Shown here: positions 12,302 through 25,000 of the stretch, one piece after another
Layout: each line of letters opens with the position of its first letter
How positions within the stretch are numbered: position 1 is the stretch's first letter
NCBI GenBank assembly: GCA_024305405.1
Contig: JAKNDB010000075.1
Span: forward strand, 62,001-126,000
Direction of reading: 5' to 3'
DNA length: 64,000 nt
From: Dirofilaria immitis
Lineage: Eukaryota > Nematoda > Chromadorea > Rhabditida > Onchocercidae
The notes under the pieces: model-generated
The model's database searches: none
Told to the model about the DNA's origin: nothing
What the model saw: only the letters and a program-made list of their open reading frames with translations
Made by a program: the position numbers and the translations under genes

Positions 12302-15300
12302 AAAGTTTATTAAGCTATTGGGTCGTGAATGTTTGCTTATATGTGCTTTTAGTTGAGAATGGCGTCTGAATGTTTGATCGCAGACCAAACATTTGAATGG
12401 TCGCTTATTGGTATGTATCTCGCTGTGATATTTCAACTGGGCTAAAAAAATTTTGTTTCATATTTTGAATATACTGAAGATTTTCAAAAGAGAAAATATT
12501 TGCAAAATCAAATATTGGCACAATGTCATTAAGTCTTAGTTGATAATAGCGATGTTTGTATTCGTAAAGAGAAATTTTCGTCGTATCCGACAAATGGAAA
12601 GTATTGTGAGATTTTTAAATTATAAAGTTGATCGCATACTTGTGCGATCTAAAGAACTCCAAATTAGTTTTCTTCCGGAAAATAAAGATAATATTATTTC
12701 AGTTTTACTAAAGTTACAGACCTAAGGAATAAAAAGATTTGTAACATAATCGACATATATGTGGTTTAATGCCCGTATGTCGATTGATATGTTCCTTCAG
12801 GCAGCGAAGTGTTGAAAATGATGCTGTACAGGTACGACATTTATAGGGTTTCCGTTCCGGTTTATTAATTACGGTAGTATTTCCGGTAGGTGGCAAAAGT
12901 TCCAACAAACTTCCAGATGAGCCTACTTCAGCATTTGCTGTTAAACAAGCTATTTGATGCTGCTCCAATGCTTTTTGCTCAGAAAAATCTGAAAATTAAG
13001 AATTCATTTTCATTATACATACGAGCTTAAAAGAATTTTGAGACATGCAATATACATATAAAGTATTAACGAATGTCTATAAGATAAGTAATGATATCGT
13101 AATTCGAAAACTATGAATGAGGAACTAACATAAAGAAATATCCAATATACATCATTTAAATACATCAATCTAGAAGAAAATTAGACTGAAATAGTGAAAA
13201 TAAACTTGCTTGAGAGCACACACCACAATGCTCCAATGGTCTTTCATGGATTTTGAGGTGCCGGCGTAATGACGGTGTCGATGCTAACTGAAAAGTAATT
13301 TTTCACAATATTTTTAATTCCTGAAATTATCAATTTCCAACCTCTTTTAAACCCGTATGAAATAATATGGTTACCTGTTTCATGCAAACAGGACATCGTG
13401 CACATGTATAATAATTATCGGGATAGTCAGCGCGGACATGACTATCCATATGCAATTTCAACGAAGACTTCAAATTAAAATCTCGACCACATCGATTACA
13501 TGAAAATGGCCGCTCGCCACTATGTATTCGATAATGTCGCACCAAATCGGATGTTTTGCCAAAAACTTTTCCACAAATATAGCAATAAAACAGCTTACGT
13601 TTCTTTCCTTGTTTCTGAAACTTTTTTTTAAATTTTTCAGCAATAAATATTGGAATCACAATAATGCGTTCAATGAAAATACATATCTCTTATAATTCAT
13701 AACTTACAGAGAAAAATCAATCTTAAAAATGTGTTTAAAAAATAATGTGAAAAATAAATGCAGTCAATTATCATCTTATGAATTCAAAATTTTATAATAC
13801 CTCTGGATCAGCAATTTCTTCTTCAGCGATCAACGAATTTTTCGAAGCAACTAAAAAAGTGATTCTACTTGAAAATTTCGAACGTGGGAACCAAAAAGTT
13901 CCGAAAAACATAAAATCTTTGAGTTGAGAAATGAAAAAATTGCTTCTGGATTCAAAATATGTCAACGATCCAATTTAATTTCAATGAATTCATCAACCTT
14001 GTTCTGGATGCCGCTTTCGGGCATGTACTTGTAGTGGCTGCAACGAAGTGAAGACACAAGTACATTTGAGACATCGAAAAACTGTATGCGATGCAGCATC
14101 TGGAGGATGTAAAAGTTTCACATGTCGACGCAAATTTCCAGCCTGAAAAATATTGATTAATAAATTAAATTTAAAAGCAAAATCTAAGAAATTCAATTCA
14201 CAGAAATAATGCTGAAAAAAATGCAAAGTTATTTTGGATCAGACGTGAAAATTAATTTCATTCCTAAGCAGTTATGGGATTGATAATTGAAAAACGGTAC
14301 ATTTTTAAAATTATATTATTTATCATTTAAAAAATCCAATTCATTAATAGTCTCAAAAAATTTACTTGTGAAAAGGTTGCATCGCAAAATGAACATTTGT
14401 GACTTTGAGCAGTAGATGCGTTGTGAATTAGCGTATGCTGCCCCAGAGAAGCTTTTTGAGAGAATCGTTTTCCACAAATTTCGCAAACAAAACGACGTTC
14501 TTCTGATATATATCGTAAAATTATACGTCAGCCATAATTATAAGTTATAACCAAGATGTGCTCGCCTTCGGCCATTTCAACAAAATTCAATCCAAACTTG
14601 GTAAAGTGTTCTTCCCTCCCTCTCTCATAGTATCGATGTTATTCTAACAGTAGTAGTTCATTCATAAGCAGGAATAATCTATTTCATGGCATTTTTAAGA
14701 ACCACGATATTCTACTCGACGTTAAATTCGACGTTTAATTTCTACACAAGGAAATGTATGAATCAAATTCTAATGTAAATTCTAATAAACGTTAGAAACT
14801 TCTAAGAAAAGAAAATGAATTTATATACAGAAGATTAAATAAAAATAAAAGAGCATACTTGTATGGACAACATAATGTCGCATCAATTCAAATTTTTTTC
14901 TAAAAGTTTTACCACATGCCTCACATTTATGAGTTCTATCACCAGGATCTGATTCACGTTTTCGTTTATTTCTTTTCATTGTCTTACTGAAAACTAATAA
15001 TAAAACATATTATATCAATAAACCTTGTTTTATTCATACACCACAATCTTCAAACTGAACAAGGTAAGTCAAAGCCGAATACTCCTAAAAATTGCTTTCA
15101 GCATTGCTAAAACTTCACGCATCCCCAATACGACAAATACAAATACGAGTTCTGGATATATAGGACTTCATGATCTATTTCTTATACTAAAAATTAGTGC
15201 CATCATTTTGAAAACTCGTCAAGTATCGCATATATTCTTTCTGATTTGGTAGTTCATTGTATTCCAAAGCTTTCCCTAAAACAATCAAAGCCAATGAAAA

Positions 15301-17526
15301 ATACTTTATTTTCCGATGCATCTGTTTGTGTTCATTCATTGCTTCTTTGCTCAACATAGCAATACCACATTTTTGCATATTTCAACAGTAGCGATATCTT
15401 CCAAGCGAGGATAGCAATGTTCTAGACGTAAGTGTTTGTTTAAAAGTGCCTAAAATGATGAAAAATAAACAGCGACGAAATGTTTTCAATGTCCTCAATA
15501 TCGTTATACAAACATAAAAACTTAATTAACCATTAGCTGAATCTTGTGAGATTATTTAACATCCGTCCAGTGCCTTTTATAAAATTTTCTAGACTAAATA
15601 TTGAAACAGTGAGACAAGGGTATATGTTAAATTGGTCATCACAACTAAACATTTAGTCAATTTCCTAATATTGTGGACTTTTGGCATGTAATAGTTACAA
15701 ATCAATATGCTTTTACATAAGCTTCTAAAATTACGAGTAAATGTATATAATTTATTTCTCAAACTAAATATAAATAGTACATATGATTTCTTAATCTTAG
15801 TCAATTCGTTAGAATATTAAACGCAAAATGAGATGATTTAGGTAAAATACACGACAGATTATTCTGTACAAATTTCATGATAATAAACCTGATAATCAAA
15901 TTCTTCTTTACAAAATGTACATATAAGTGAGTCGTTCAAGCCGTGAATTTGAAGATGCGCATAATAAGCAGCTAATCGAGCATATTTCTTTGGACAAAAT
16001 GAACAGATGTATTTATCATTTTCAATCACTGCTTTATCATGCTGTCCAAGATGGTGCAATTTTAAATTATGCTCCTTATTATATTCTTTACCACATGTAT
16101 CACATCTAAAATTACTTCATTGAAAGTTTGCACTGAATTAAATCAATTATTTGATTTATTACTGTTGATATCAGGTGCTTGGAATTTTAAAAGAATAATT
16201 TTGGTACAACGCATTTCACTATTTTATATCATATTTGGTCAAAAGCAAATTACCTGAAAATAAATTTCGAGGAATTAAACAAATAAACATACTTGTAACA
16301 TTTTTCTAATCTACAATTTTGGCATGATTCAAATATTCCTCCAAATCAAAAAGAGCATCACAAATACTGCAACGTGCCAAGTAGCGTGTCTAAAGCAATA
16401 ATATTTTAATCAGACCAAATAAATCTAATAACATAATAATCTGATATCCAAAGAAAATTATTTGGTATAATGAATATATTTTAGGGTTCTCCCATACAGC
16501 CGTATTATCATCTACGGGGCGTTAGAAGATTACGTATATATATATATAATGTTAGTTCAAGATTGATTTTAATTCATTTTTGCATCCAAAACATTGGATG
16601 GAATTACTATACACAAATTAAAGAAAGATTTCACTATTTCATTTTTTTCGAAATTTTTGATATTTGATAAATTAACTTCAATATGTAATTAAATCAATTC
16701 GATTTTTCTAGAAAAAAATTTCAAAAGATTTACAAAAGTGAAAAAGAGTGATTCACTGCTTGAAAAAAAAACAATGTAATTCAATCATATTTTTGAACTT
16801 ACATTACTCGAAATTGGCATATTCAATGAATGATGCACCCATGTTGAAGCTGACGATTCTTGAATGAAACACGAAATTCATAGTTTTAATAATTAACTTT
16901 GAATAAATAAACAACAAGTAAGCAAACAAGTAAAATACGAAAACATTATTCAATAACTAAAAAATCTTTTGGCTTATTCAAAATAATAGGTTCAATTAAT
17001 TTAAATGCAATTAAATGTAATAATCAAAGTAATGAAAGCAAAGGACCACAAATTTATTCAATGTATGTGACCTCTAATTTCGGAGCAACCCAATCTCGAA
17101 TTTGGTTATCTTTCAAGAAGTTAGATTGTCATGTCTTTATTCCAGTATCATACATACAGATATATCATATGTAATTTCTTCCAAACAAACCTCCAACCCT
17201 CTTTAAATCCACACCATTACCTAACAAGAGAATTGAAAGTTAGGAATAATATTAAATTCTCCTAATGATTTATAAACAGTGAGAATTTTTTTTCTTTTTT
17301 AGAATGATAGCATTAAAATTAAGTTGAAGCAGTTAAATAACTAACCATTCTGGAGATTGCAATCATATCCAGGCATTTGTTGTTGCTGTTGTGTTGATGA
17401 TATATTTTGATGATATACTGTCGATTCGGATACTGTAAATGAACAGCTACCTGATCGTCCATCGTTTTCCAGATTTTCGTCAATTATCACATAACGAATT
17501 CTATCTGAATCATTGTCGGTTGCCAT
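12302..17526 (-). CDS. C2H2 zinc-finger protein, N-terminal part (start ATG 17526)
   Basis: Exons: 17526-17346 ([19 protein letters not shown]; polyQ QQQQQ), 16858-16803, 16389-16315, 16105-15889, 15449-15305, 14986-14859, 14502-14366, 14142-13998, 13850-13801, 13614-13375, 13287-13224, 12988-12722, 12441-12302. Almost all junctions agree in phase. The exception is 16389/16105 (phase 0 into 2), so a small exon may be missing there. Fingers: CSIC, CDTC, CSFC, CTFC, CKKC, CEAC, CEIC, CSFC, CLKC, CYIC, CNRC (HSGERPF linker), CPVC, CRTC, CRLC (HTGIKPH linker), CLVC (HTNKRPF linker). Several fingers are split by introns between the Cys pair and the His pair, as in CSFC...[15 protein letters not shown]. 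Basic KRNKRKR at 14986-14859 could be a nuclear signal. Exon 15449-15305 breaks frame at T5 (15370-15374); one more base restores CKKC and the next splice phase. The last donor (GTAAGT at 12301) implies continuation into 11997. It is probably a nuclear nucleic-acid-binding regulator; the orthologue is not recognised. Confidence 0.8.
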
Positions 17527-17569
17527 TTTGTTGTGTTGCAATGCTTTTCAAAAATCATAAAATTTTATT

Positions 17570-17580
17570 TTCATCTGAAA
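17570..17580 (-). promoter_or_regulatory. Splice acceptor just upstream of the zinc-finger start (possible spliced-leader site)
   Basis: On the reverse strand TACATTTCAG|ATG lies about 48 bases before the ATG at 17526, with no further acceptor between them. Nematode mRNAs often receive a spliced leader this close to the start codon. A cis-spliced 5' UTR exon is the alternative. The ATG right after the acceptor opens a short reading frame that ends at TGA before the main start. Confidence 0.4.
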
Positions 17581-19004
17581 TGTAAGTCATTTTTATAATA
17601 TATTGCTATTCATGGATAAAAGTTAATGAGTAAATGTAATAATTCTGTTTATCACTACGAATTAAGAAAAATCCACCATGAAATTTTCTTTGTAATTATT
17701 AAGATAGCTGAGAAATCTTTTCTCAAATTAATTAGAAGAGTATCAATTATTGCAAGCTGTCTAGTTTCTGATTCTGGCATGACTGACCTTCTAATCGATA
17801 AAAATGTGGGATACTCCAACTTGCAGGAAAAAAGAAAATAATGATCAGTTGGAATTTGAAACTTTTTAGATTTAAAACAATTAGAATTTTATAACCCTTT
17901 TAAATATATTTTTTTGCTTCTTTTTTTCTCGAAAAAAATCATTCCCATAGAATTTCTCGAAATTATAAATAAATAAAAATTTAAATAAATGATTAATTGC
18001 TAATAAATAAATATTTAATATCTAAAAAAAATTAAAGGCTGATCAAATTTTAAATGACATAAGTTGAAAATTGAAAGCGGACAAAGAGCGAAGAATCAAA
18101 ATATATTGAATGACTCTACCAGTATTAATTCAAGAAATAGTAGCAACATAAAATCCAAAACATAATAAATAGTGAAGAAACGATAAAGATCAATAAGAAT
18201 GGCTAGAGATTGAAGAAAACTATTGACATCTGTTAGAACAGTAACTGCAAGTAAGCCATCACCGAAAAATTAGAGAATAATTCTCCCCTCTCTTTCATAA
18301 ATACCAAATCCAGTTATATTTTAACGGACCGCATGTGGCATTTTGAAAGGTGAACTGAAATAGATAAGATCGGCATAAAAGTTGAAGGTCATTTCGGTCA
18401 TTCGTTTATTCATGAGCTTATAGTGGAATTAGTTCAGTAGTGACCCAAGAATTGTTGGAACGGGATGACCTTTATACGTGATCTTTGAATAATGTGACTT
18501 TTACAGTTTCGCTTTATCGCTGGCATCACGATAGTGCTGGTTCTTAACTTTAAGTAATTTCACGTTTTCTCGTAATCATTTCAGTATATTTATCATTATT
18601 TATTGTTTTTTCATCACATTTAGAAAAATAATTTCAAATGAACTAGCTTCATTTCAGCATTGCTATGATTATTTTCCTTTCCATTTTTGTTTATTGCAGA
18701 TATTTTCAATTTCTTCAATAGCGATTGTATTATGAATTATTTTTTTATTTTCAGCTAATTTTTATTTCAAGGTCAAATTTGCGGATTTTAAACCTTATCA
18801 TGTTATTTTCCAAACATAAACCAAACTTATTTCTCCAACTTAAAATTTTTCTTTTCGCTTCATTTCCAATTGAGATCGATTTTATCCTTTCGAATTTTTG
18901 TTACGTTTCCAATGATTTCTTTAATTCATATTCAGAGATAAAATTGAGTAGGTGATGATTGTACGTTTCCTGAGTACAAGATACATTAATTTTAGAGAAA
19001 ATAT

Positions 19005-19015
19005 TTTCGTTCCAG
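19005..19015 (+). promoter_or_regulatory. afd-1: Splice acceptor 33 bases upstream of the afd-1 start (possible spliced-leader site)
   Basis: TTTTCGTTCCAG ends at 19015 and the ATG is at 19049. The spacing is typical of nematode trans-splicing to a spliced leader, but a cis-spliced 5' UTR exon would look the same. Confidence 0.45.
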
Positions 19016-19048
19016 GAGAGAAAAAAATACATTCTGGATAATCCAACA

Positions 19049-22000
19049 ATGTTAAGCAGGCTACCATTAGCCAAACGAATCGAGCGAGAGCAACTTTGGC
19101 AGTTGGTCGACCAGTGGAATGAAAATCGACTTGATTTATTCAGTCTAAGCTATCCAACAGAGGTATTTTGAATTTTTTATGAATATTTAAAGAATTACCA
19201 TGTTAGCGTAGAATTTTTCTTGAAATTGCTTCAGAAAATATCGAACTAGTAAATGTATAATCAATCGATTGTTTATCTTATACAATCTTATAAAAGTATT
19301 CAGTTTGAATTTGTTATGGTGCCTATATTTAAATTACTAAATTAAGGTGATAACTAGAACGAGTGAACTACTATGTAGTTGTTTAAAAGCAAAACCCAAT
19401 TGCTATTCAATATTAATTATTCCACTCATTTCATACGAAGAAATTTCGATTTCTTCAATCTTTTCTTAAATTTTTTTTGCTAGAAAATTTGACTTCAAGT
19501 TTTCCATCCGATTGCAATTTATATAATCTTTCAACTATAAATTAAATAATGCATTTTAATTGTTATCTTGATCTTTTAATATCTTTTTATCAAATTTTCG
19601 TTTTGGAATAATACTTTATTTGTAGCGTTTTTCTTTGTTTTATTTTATTAATGTTGTATTTTTATCTATATCTTATAAAGACGAAAGATATACCTAAATG
19701 TCAGTCGTAATAAGTGAAAATGATTTTATTTTTTGCATAACTGAAATTCATTCGTACGAGTGGCGAACTTCTTTGCATGACATTTCAGGATCTTGAAATT
19801 CATGGTGTGATGCGATTTTATTTTCAAGAATCAAAAGATAAAGTTTTAACAAAATGTATCCGTGTTTCTAGTACAGCAACGACCCGAGCAGTTATCAGTG
19901 CGTTAGTCGATAAGTTTCATCCTGATCTGAAAATGTAAGTTTGCTAATGTTTTTGATTTTGAGGTGATTGCATCGTAGATATTTCACTTTAAAAATCTAG
20001 TATTTGAAGGAGAGAAGACGAGTTTATTCTAGGCTCAGTAATCCAGAATATACTTTGTGGGAAGTTCATGAAAATGGCGATGAACGTTGTTTAGCACCTA
20101 GTGAAAAACCACTACTTGTACAGCTGAATTGGCATAAGGATGATCGCGAAGGTCGATTTCTGTTAAGAGCACAGCCTAGTATCACTTCTATCAAGGTATA
20201 AAATTTGGCTTTGAGATTTTATGTAAAGCATGATAATGGGATGACATTCAACAGTTTGGAAAAATAGTAGTTCAATTTTAGCCATGAAATTCGAATTTAC
20301 ACTAAATTTTGTATGATTTAAAAAGAATTGGTTTAAAAATCACACGAAGCTTTAAGTTATTTAAACACTTTGAATTATGAAATTATTCCTGAAATTACAA
20401 AAATTCAGCGTAGCCGGCCGTAAACATTTGAAAAGGAAATAGAAACTCATGAACAATAAGTGGATTGCACTTTTCTCAGAAGAGAGATGACATTATTAAT
20501 TTATCTTGCAAAACTTACATATTTGCATTGATTTAAATGCTTCTTGAACCGTTTTTCATGAAAATAATATTGAGAGGAAAGACAAAAGGATCCGTAACCA
20601 TTCTCAGAATTAGTCTCATTATTTTTTGGAAAACATCATTTTAGGATACCATAAGTAGTTTAAGTGGCAATCGAAAAAGATTTTCAAAGAAAGAGGAAAA
20701 AGAATTGAAAAAGAAGCATCAAAAAGGTTTTTTTATTAATTTTATGCTTAACATTATATTAAATTTTTTTATAAACACTAGATTAAATTTCATTTTTTCG
20801 AGCTTCTTTTCATTAAATTTAAAATTTTTTTAGAGCAAAAGATAAATAAATAATAATCGTTTATCGATTCATAATCAGAGTTATGAATTTAATTAGAAAT
20901 ATTTTGACATACAATTATTATTTTAAATTTGAAAACAAGGCAACTGTTTCGATTTATCACAAGCTTTCGTAATATTGTGAGAGAATATATGCTTATTGAC
21001 TAGTTATTTTTTTTTGTTGGTAATCAAGAATGCTGAAATTCAAGTGCCAAACTTTGTAATGAGTGTAGATATCTAAAAATTAGAAATGTTTTTTTTGATG
21101 GCACATATAGAAATAGAAACAATGGAACAAGGAATTCTCAGTCTTGGATAAACGAATGCAAAAAATATTCGATTTGAAATGTTATCAAAATCGTTGAGTA
21201 TAAAATATTGGACATAGAGAACTCAAAATTCATATAAAGAACTAAGAAATGATCATTATGGAAAAAATTCTAGCAATTGAGCAACAAGAACCGTTATTAC
21301 GCGCTTCCGAGGAATTATATAGGGCATTACCACCAACGACATTTACAAGGACAATTTCAAATCCAGAAGTTGTCATGAAGAAACGGCGCGAAAAAAATTG
21401 CGGCAAAATTAAAAGATATGGGTCAAGGTAACAAAAACAAGCATTACAATTTAGCTTTTTTCTTTACAAAGAATTCAAAGAATCACGGCGATATGTTATA
21501 ATATTGCGTGTTGCTTTGATATTTATTGCATGAACAAATAGTTGCTATATACTTTTTGAAATAAAAAGTAGGAAAGGGTTAATGGGTGCAGTGTTTGACG
21601 TAGTTATTCAAATAATTTTGTAAATAAAAATTGGAACTGTATAAACTTTTTTTTAACTGATGGAAAAATGAGGAAACTAGGAAGTTGGTTGTAAAAATAT
21701 TCTTCTTGAAATGTTATCAGAATTTTCTGGTTTTCAGGAAATTCTGAGAATTCCCAAATTTTGTTAGCGATATTAAATTTCGTTCAGAATTTTATATAAT
21801 TATTTTGCTTAAGCTTTAAACTTTGATTTTGAATGGTTTGTTAGTGTAGGGGTTAGTTGTTTAGATGGTAACAAACTTACTTAAAGTTTCGGGTTTTCGC
21901 ACCACCTCGAGAAGCTAATTCGCAATTGAAATTGCTTGTTGGTGGTTGTGTGCGTGCTATATAATGCGGACACATTACCGGCGTTGCGTTATGCATGATG

Positions 22001-25000
22001 CATCGTTAAATGGATTAGTCATACATTTTGTAAGACAACTCCTGACTTGACGTCACGGTGGTAACCTGTAACATTTCTTGAAATCACTTAATGATATAAG
22101 TCCATTAAAGAGCCCAGGATAATTACATAATTAACATCGTGTGGTAGCCTAAATCTAGGCGCTTTGTAATTCTTTAGCTTTCTTTGAAGTTTTTATAAGC
22201 AAGATCTATGCAAAAAAACTCATTGATTTATGTGTTATGTTGAGAATTCCTTCTAAAGATTATATTTAAAAAATGAAAAAGGAAGATAAATGTGATTTAA
22301 AAAAATACATAAATTTGAATTTATTTTATCTTATATTTTAGGTGGTAGTTTAAAGATTTATGGTTATGAATTAGAACCAAGTCGACCATATGTTACACTC
22401 CTTGTGTCAGTACGTGATACTACAAGTAGAATTTTGGAAGAAGTATTAGAAAAATATGGTGTTAATAAAAATGTGGAAGAATACGTTTTAGTTGAGGTAG
22501 CCTTTGAAATATTTATGTGTATAATACGAAATTCATCTATAATTTGCTAATATCATTGCTCTCATTTATTATCTTATCAACGGAAGTAATATGCAAATTA
22601 GCGCTAATGACTAAGCTAGCCGCCGAAATTTTATTGATTTAATTTCGGAAACGCTTTATTAAATATCGTTAATTTATTTTAATTTATTACAATACTGGAA
22701 GAAAAATAAGTAATTTAAATTTGTAGATGGTGATACCAGTTTCTACGAAGCTATCTCGTTCATTAAGCGATTTGCGATTTTTGAATATTAGTCGGCATGA
22801 ACGAATTATGGATTACAATGAGCATCCATTGGTTAGTCTAGCAAATCGTATACCAGACCCATCGGAGGAAATATTTTTGTTGTGAAACAGCAATTGTCGA
22901 AATTACCAAGACGACATGCTCGTCATTCATCGATATCATCAGCAGCAGCACTTGGTGTTAATTACGCTGATCCACAGAAACTCTCTGCAGGGACCTCTCA
23001 AATTCTGCGAATGCAAAATTTGTTTGCCATCAAACCGTGTCTTTTACAATTAACTTTAGGTAAGTTGTAAAGTATTTATTATCAATTTTTAAAGACATTT
23101 TGTTTCCTTACATTTTTATCCATTAAGCTTGACTTTTCATTGCTGTTTTCATTATTTTTGTCATGCAAAAGTTTGCAGATAAGATTTATTGAAATCTTAA
23201 TTTAATTTTACAATAATAAATTTATGGCACGGTAATGATGTCAATTCAGATTGTAAAGAAATCCCAGAAATGAAGCCAATACATCTTCCATTTGGCGTAA
23301 TGGGTATAGGTTCAGATCGCTCGATGGGGTTGTTTTTAGATGGGCAATATGTTAGACCTCGACATGCCGTTATCAATTATCAGGATGGTATTGTAACGAT
23401 CACACCGTCAGATCAAAATGCTTATGTTGAGGTTTATTGTTTAATATGTGTCATTTTAGAAGAGATAAAACGCTTAGAATGAAATTTTGAATTTAAAAAA
23501 GTTAAAAGTTGTAGGTTGATGGTAAACGTATTTCTCATACCGTAGCTCTTCGTGATGGAAATGTAATCGGTATTGCTCATAAATATATGTTTCGTTATCT
23601 AAGTACTTGGGTTAGTTTATTATTAAAATTTTAAATTTTGATTTTAGAAATTATTTTAATAAAAAGTTTCGAGAATCGTCTTAGTCAAAACTTTTTCTCA
23701 CTTTCAGTGCTTTGAATTATTTGAGAGTTGGATATATGATACAACTGATTTCAGAATGCTTCGAAAATTCATATGGTTAATGAAAGCAATAGTGGGTCGG
23801 AAATGACTTCAGGATTAACAAGGTGAGTTAGGGCGGTAATTCTTTTCATTTACTTCTTTTACATCTATGAAACCAAATCCAGGTTTTAAATTAAAAATTA
23901 TCATTGCAAAAGAAAGGAAAAGAAAGAAAAAGAAAAATACTTCTTTAGTTTCTTAAATGATGCGAATTCAGAACTAAATATCTACACATATATGTATTGA
24001 TTATAGGTCTCTTTGACTAAGTTACCGGCTTCTCTTTCTCCTCTTTTGACAATATCACTGTATTTCTTTTTTTCTGCTTGAAATCATTTTCCTGGACTTC
24101 GAATTAAATCATTTTCCCTGGACTTTGAAGAATTGTATAATCTTTGACATTTTTAATTCCCATTCATAATCTATAAAAATTTTTATGCTAACCGTCACTT
24201 TTTCTAAACTGTAGAAAAAATCATTTTATATATTTGTCATTTTATTCCGAATTTTTTCCTGGAAGATCCACAAGAAAAATTCTGGTATGTCAGTGTTCCA
24301 GATTTCTTTTTTCTTCAGATGAAGTATTTTAATATATCTAGTTTTTCCTATTACTTTTTAAAATCATGAGAAAGAAGTATTCTCGATAAATATGTGATTT
24401 AAATAGAAAACTGAATTAGATATATTGTATGTTTGTATTATCGTTAGAGAGTGGCATGTTTCGCTATCAGTAGAATAACATAGCATGACTCACTGTTTGA
24501 ACAAAACAGTTTTGTTAGCAAAATGTCTTTATACATGCTTGCTATAGAATTGTATATTATTAGATATGTCAGCTTTTTGTTTTTAAATTCTAAGTTGTCT
24601 CTGAAAAATGATATTACTCGAAATTTTAATGTCAAATGAAATCGGGCGAATTTCTGAAATTCTTTATTTTATATTAGCTAATAATTGTTGAGATAATTTT
24701 TGATTGTTTAGTTAAAGATAAAAAATTGAAATTATTGTAAAGAATTAGAGAAATTTAAGTTAAGATGCTTTATGTGGAAAAAATTGGAACTTGGGGTGCC
24801 ATTTCTTATAGGAAAATTGAAATTTAAATGAAATTTGGAAAGACTCTTAGAAAAAGAAATAGAATAGGAATTAAGAGAAAAAAATGATGCATTTTAGAAA
24901 TTATTTGAATCAGTTCGAAGAAAAAGTAATGAATGGATATTTGAAAAGTCTTTTTGACATCATCTTAACTATTATAATAATTTTTAAATTACTTCAGAAG

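Larger units (their letters stand above)
17527..19048. other. Divergent spacer: shared upstream region of the zinc-finger gene and afd-1
   Basis: About 1.5 kb between two oppositely transcribed starts, with no coding exon recognised. It must contain the 5' regulatory sequence of one or both genes. Small open frames here (for example 17626-17841 and 18725-18955) lack family similarity or splice support. No core promoter element can be assigned with confidence. Confidence 0.5.

Noticed and set aside
20001..20032. Earlier acceptor (TAG at 19999-20000) for afd-1 exon 3, adding LKERRRVYSR
   Set aside because: It is out of phase with the previous exon (AT left over) and would hit TGA at once. The acceptor at 20031-20032 gives the conserved KMLSNPEY junction in phase.
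21835..21920. Possible tRNA (GGGGTTAGTTGTTTAGATGG resembles a D-arm)
   Set aside because: No matching acceptor stem, anticodon arm or standard T-loop could be drawn.
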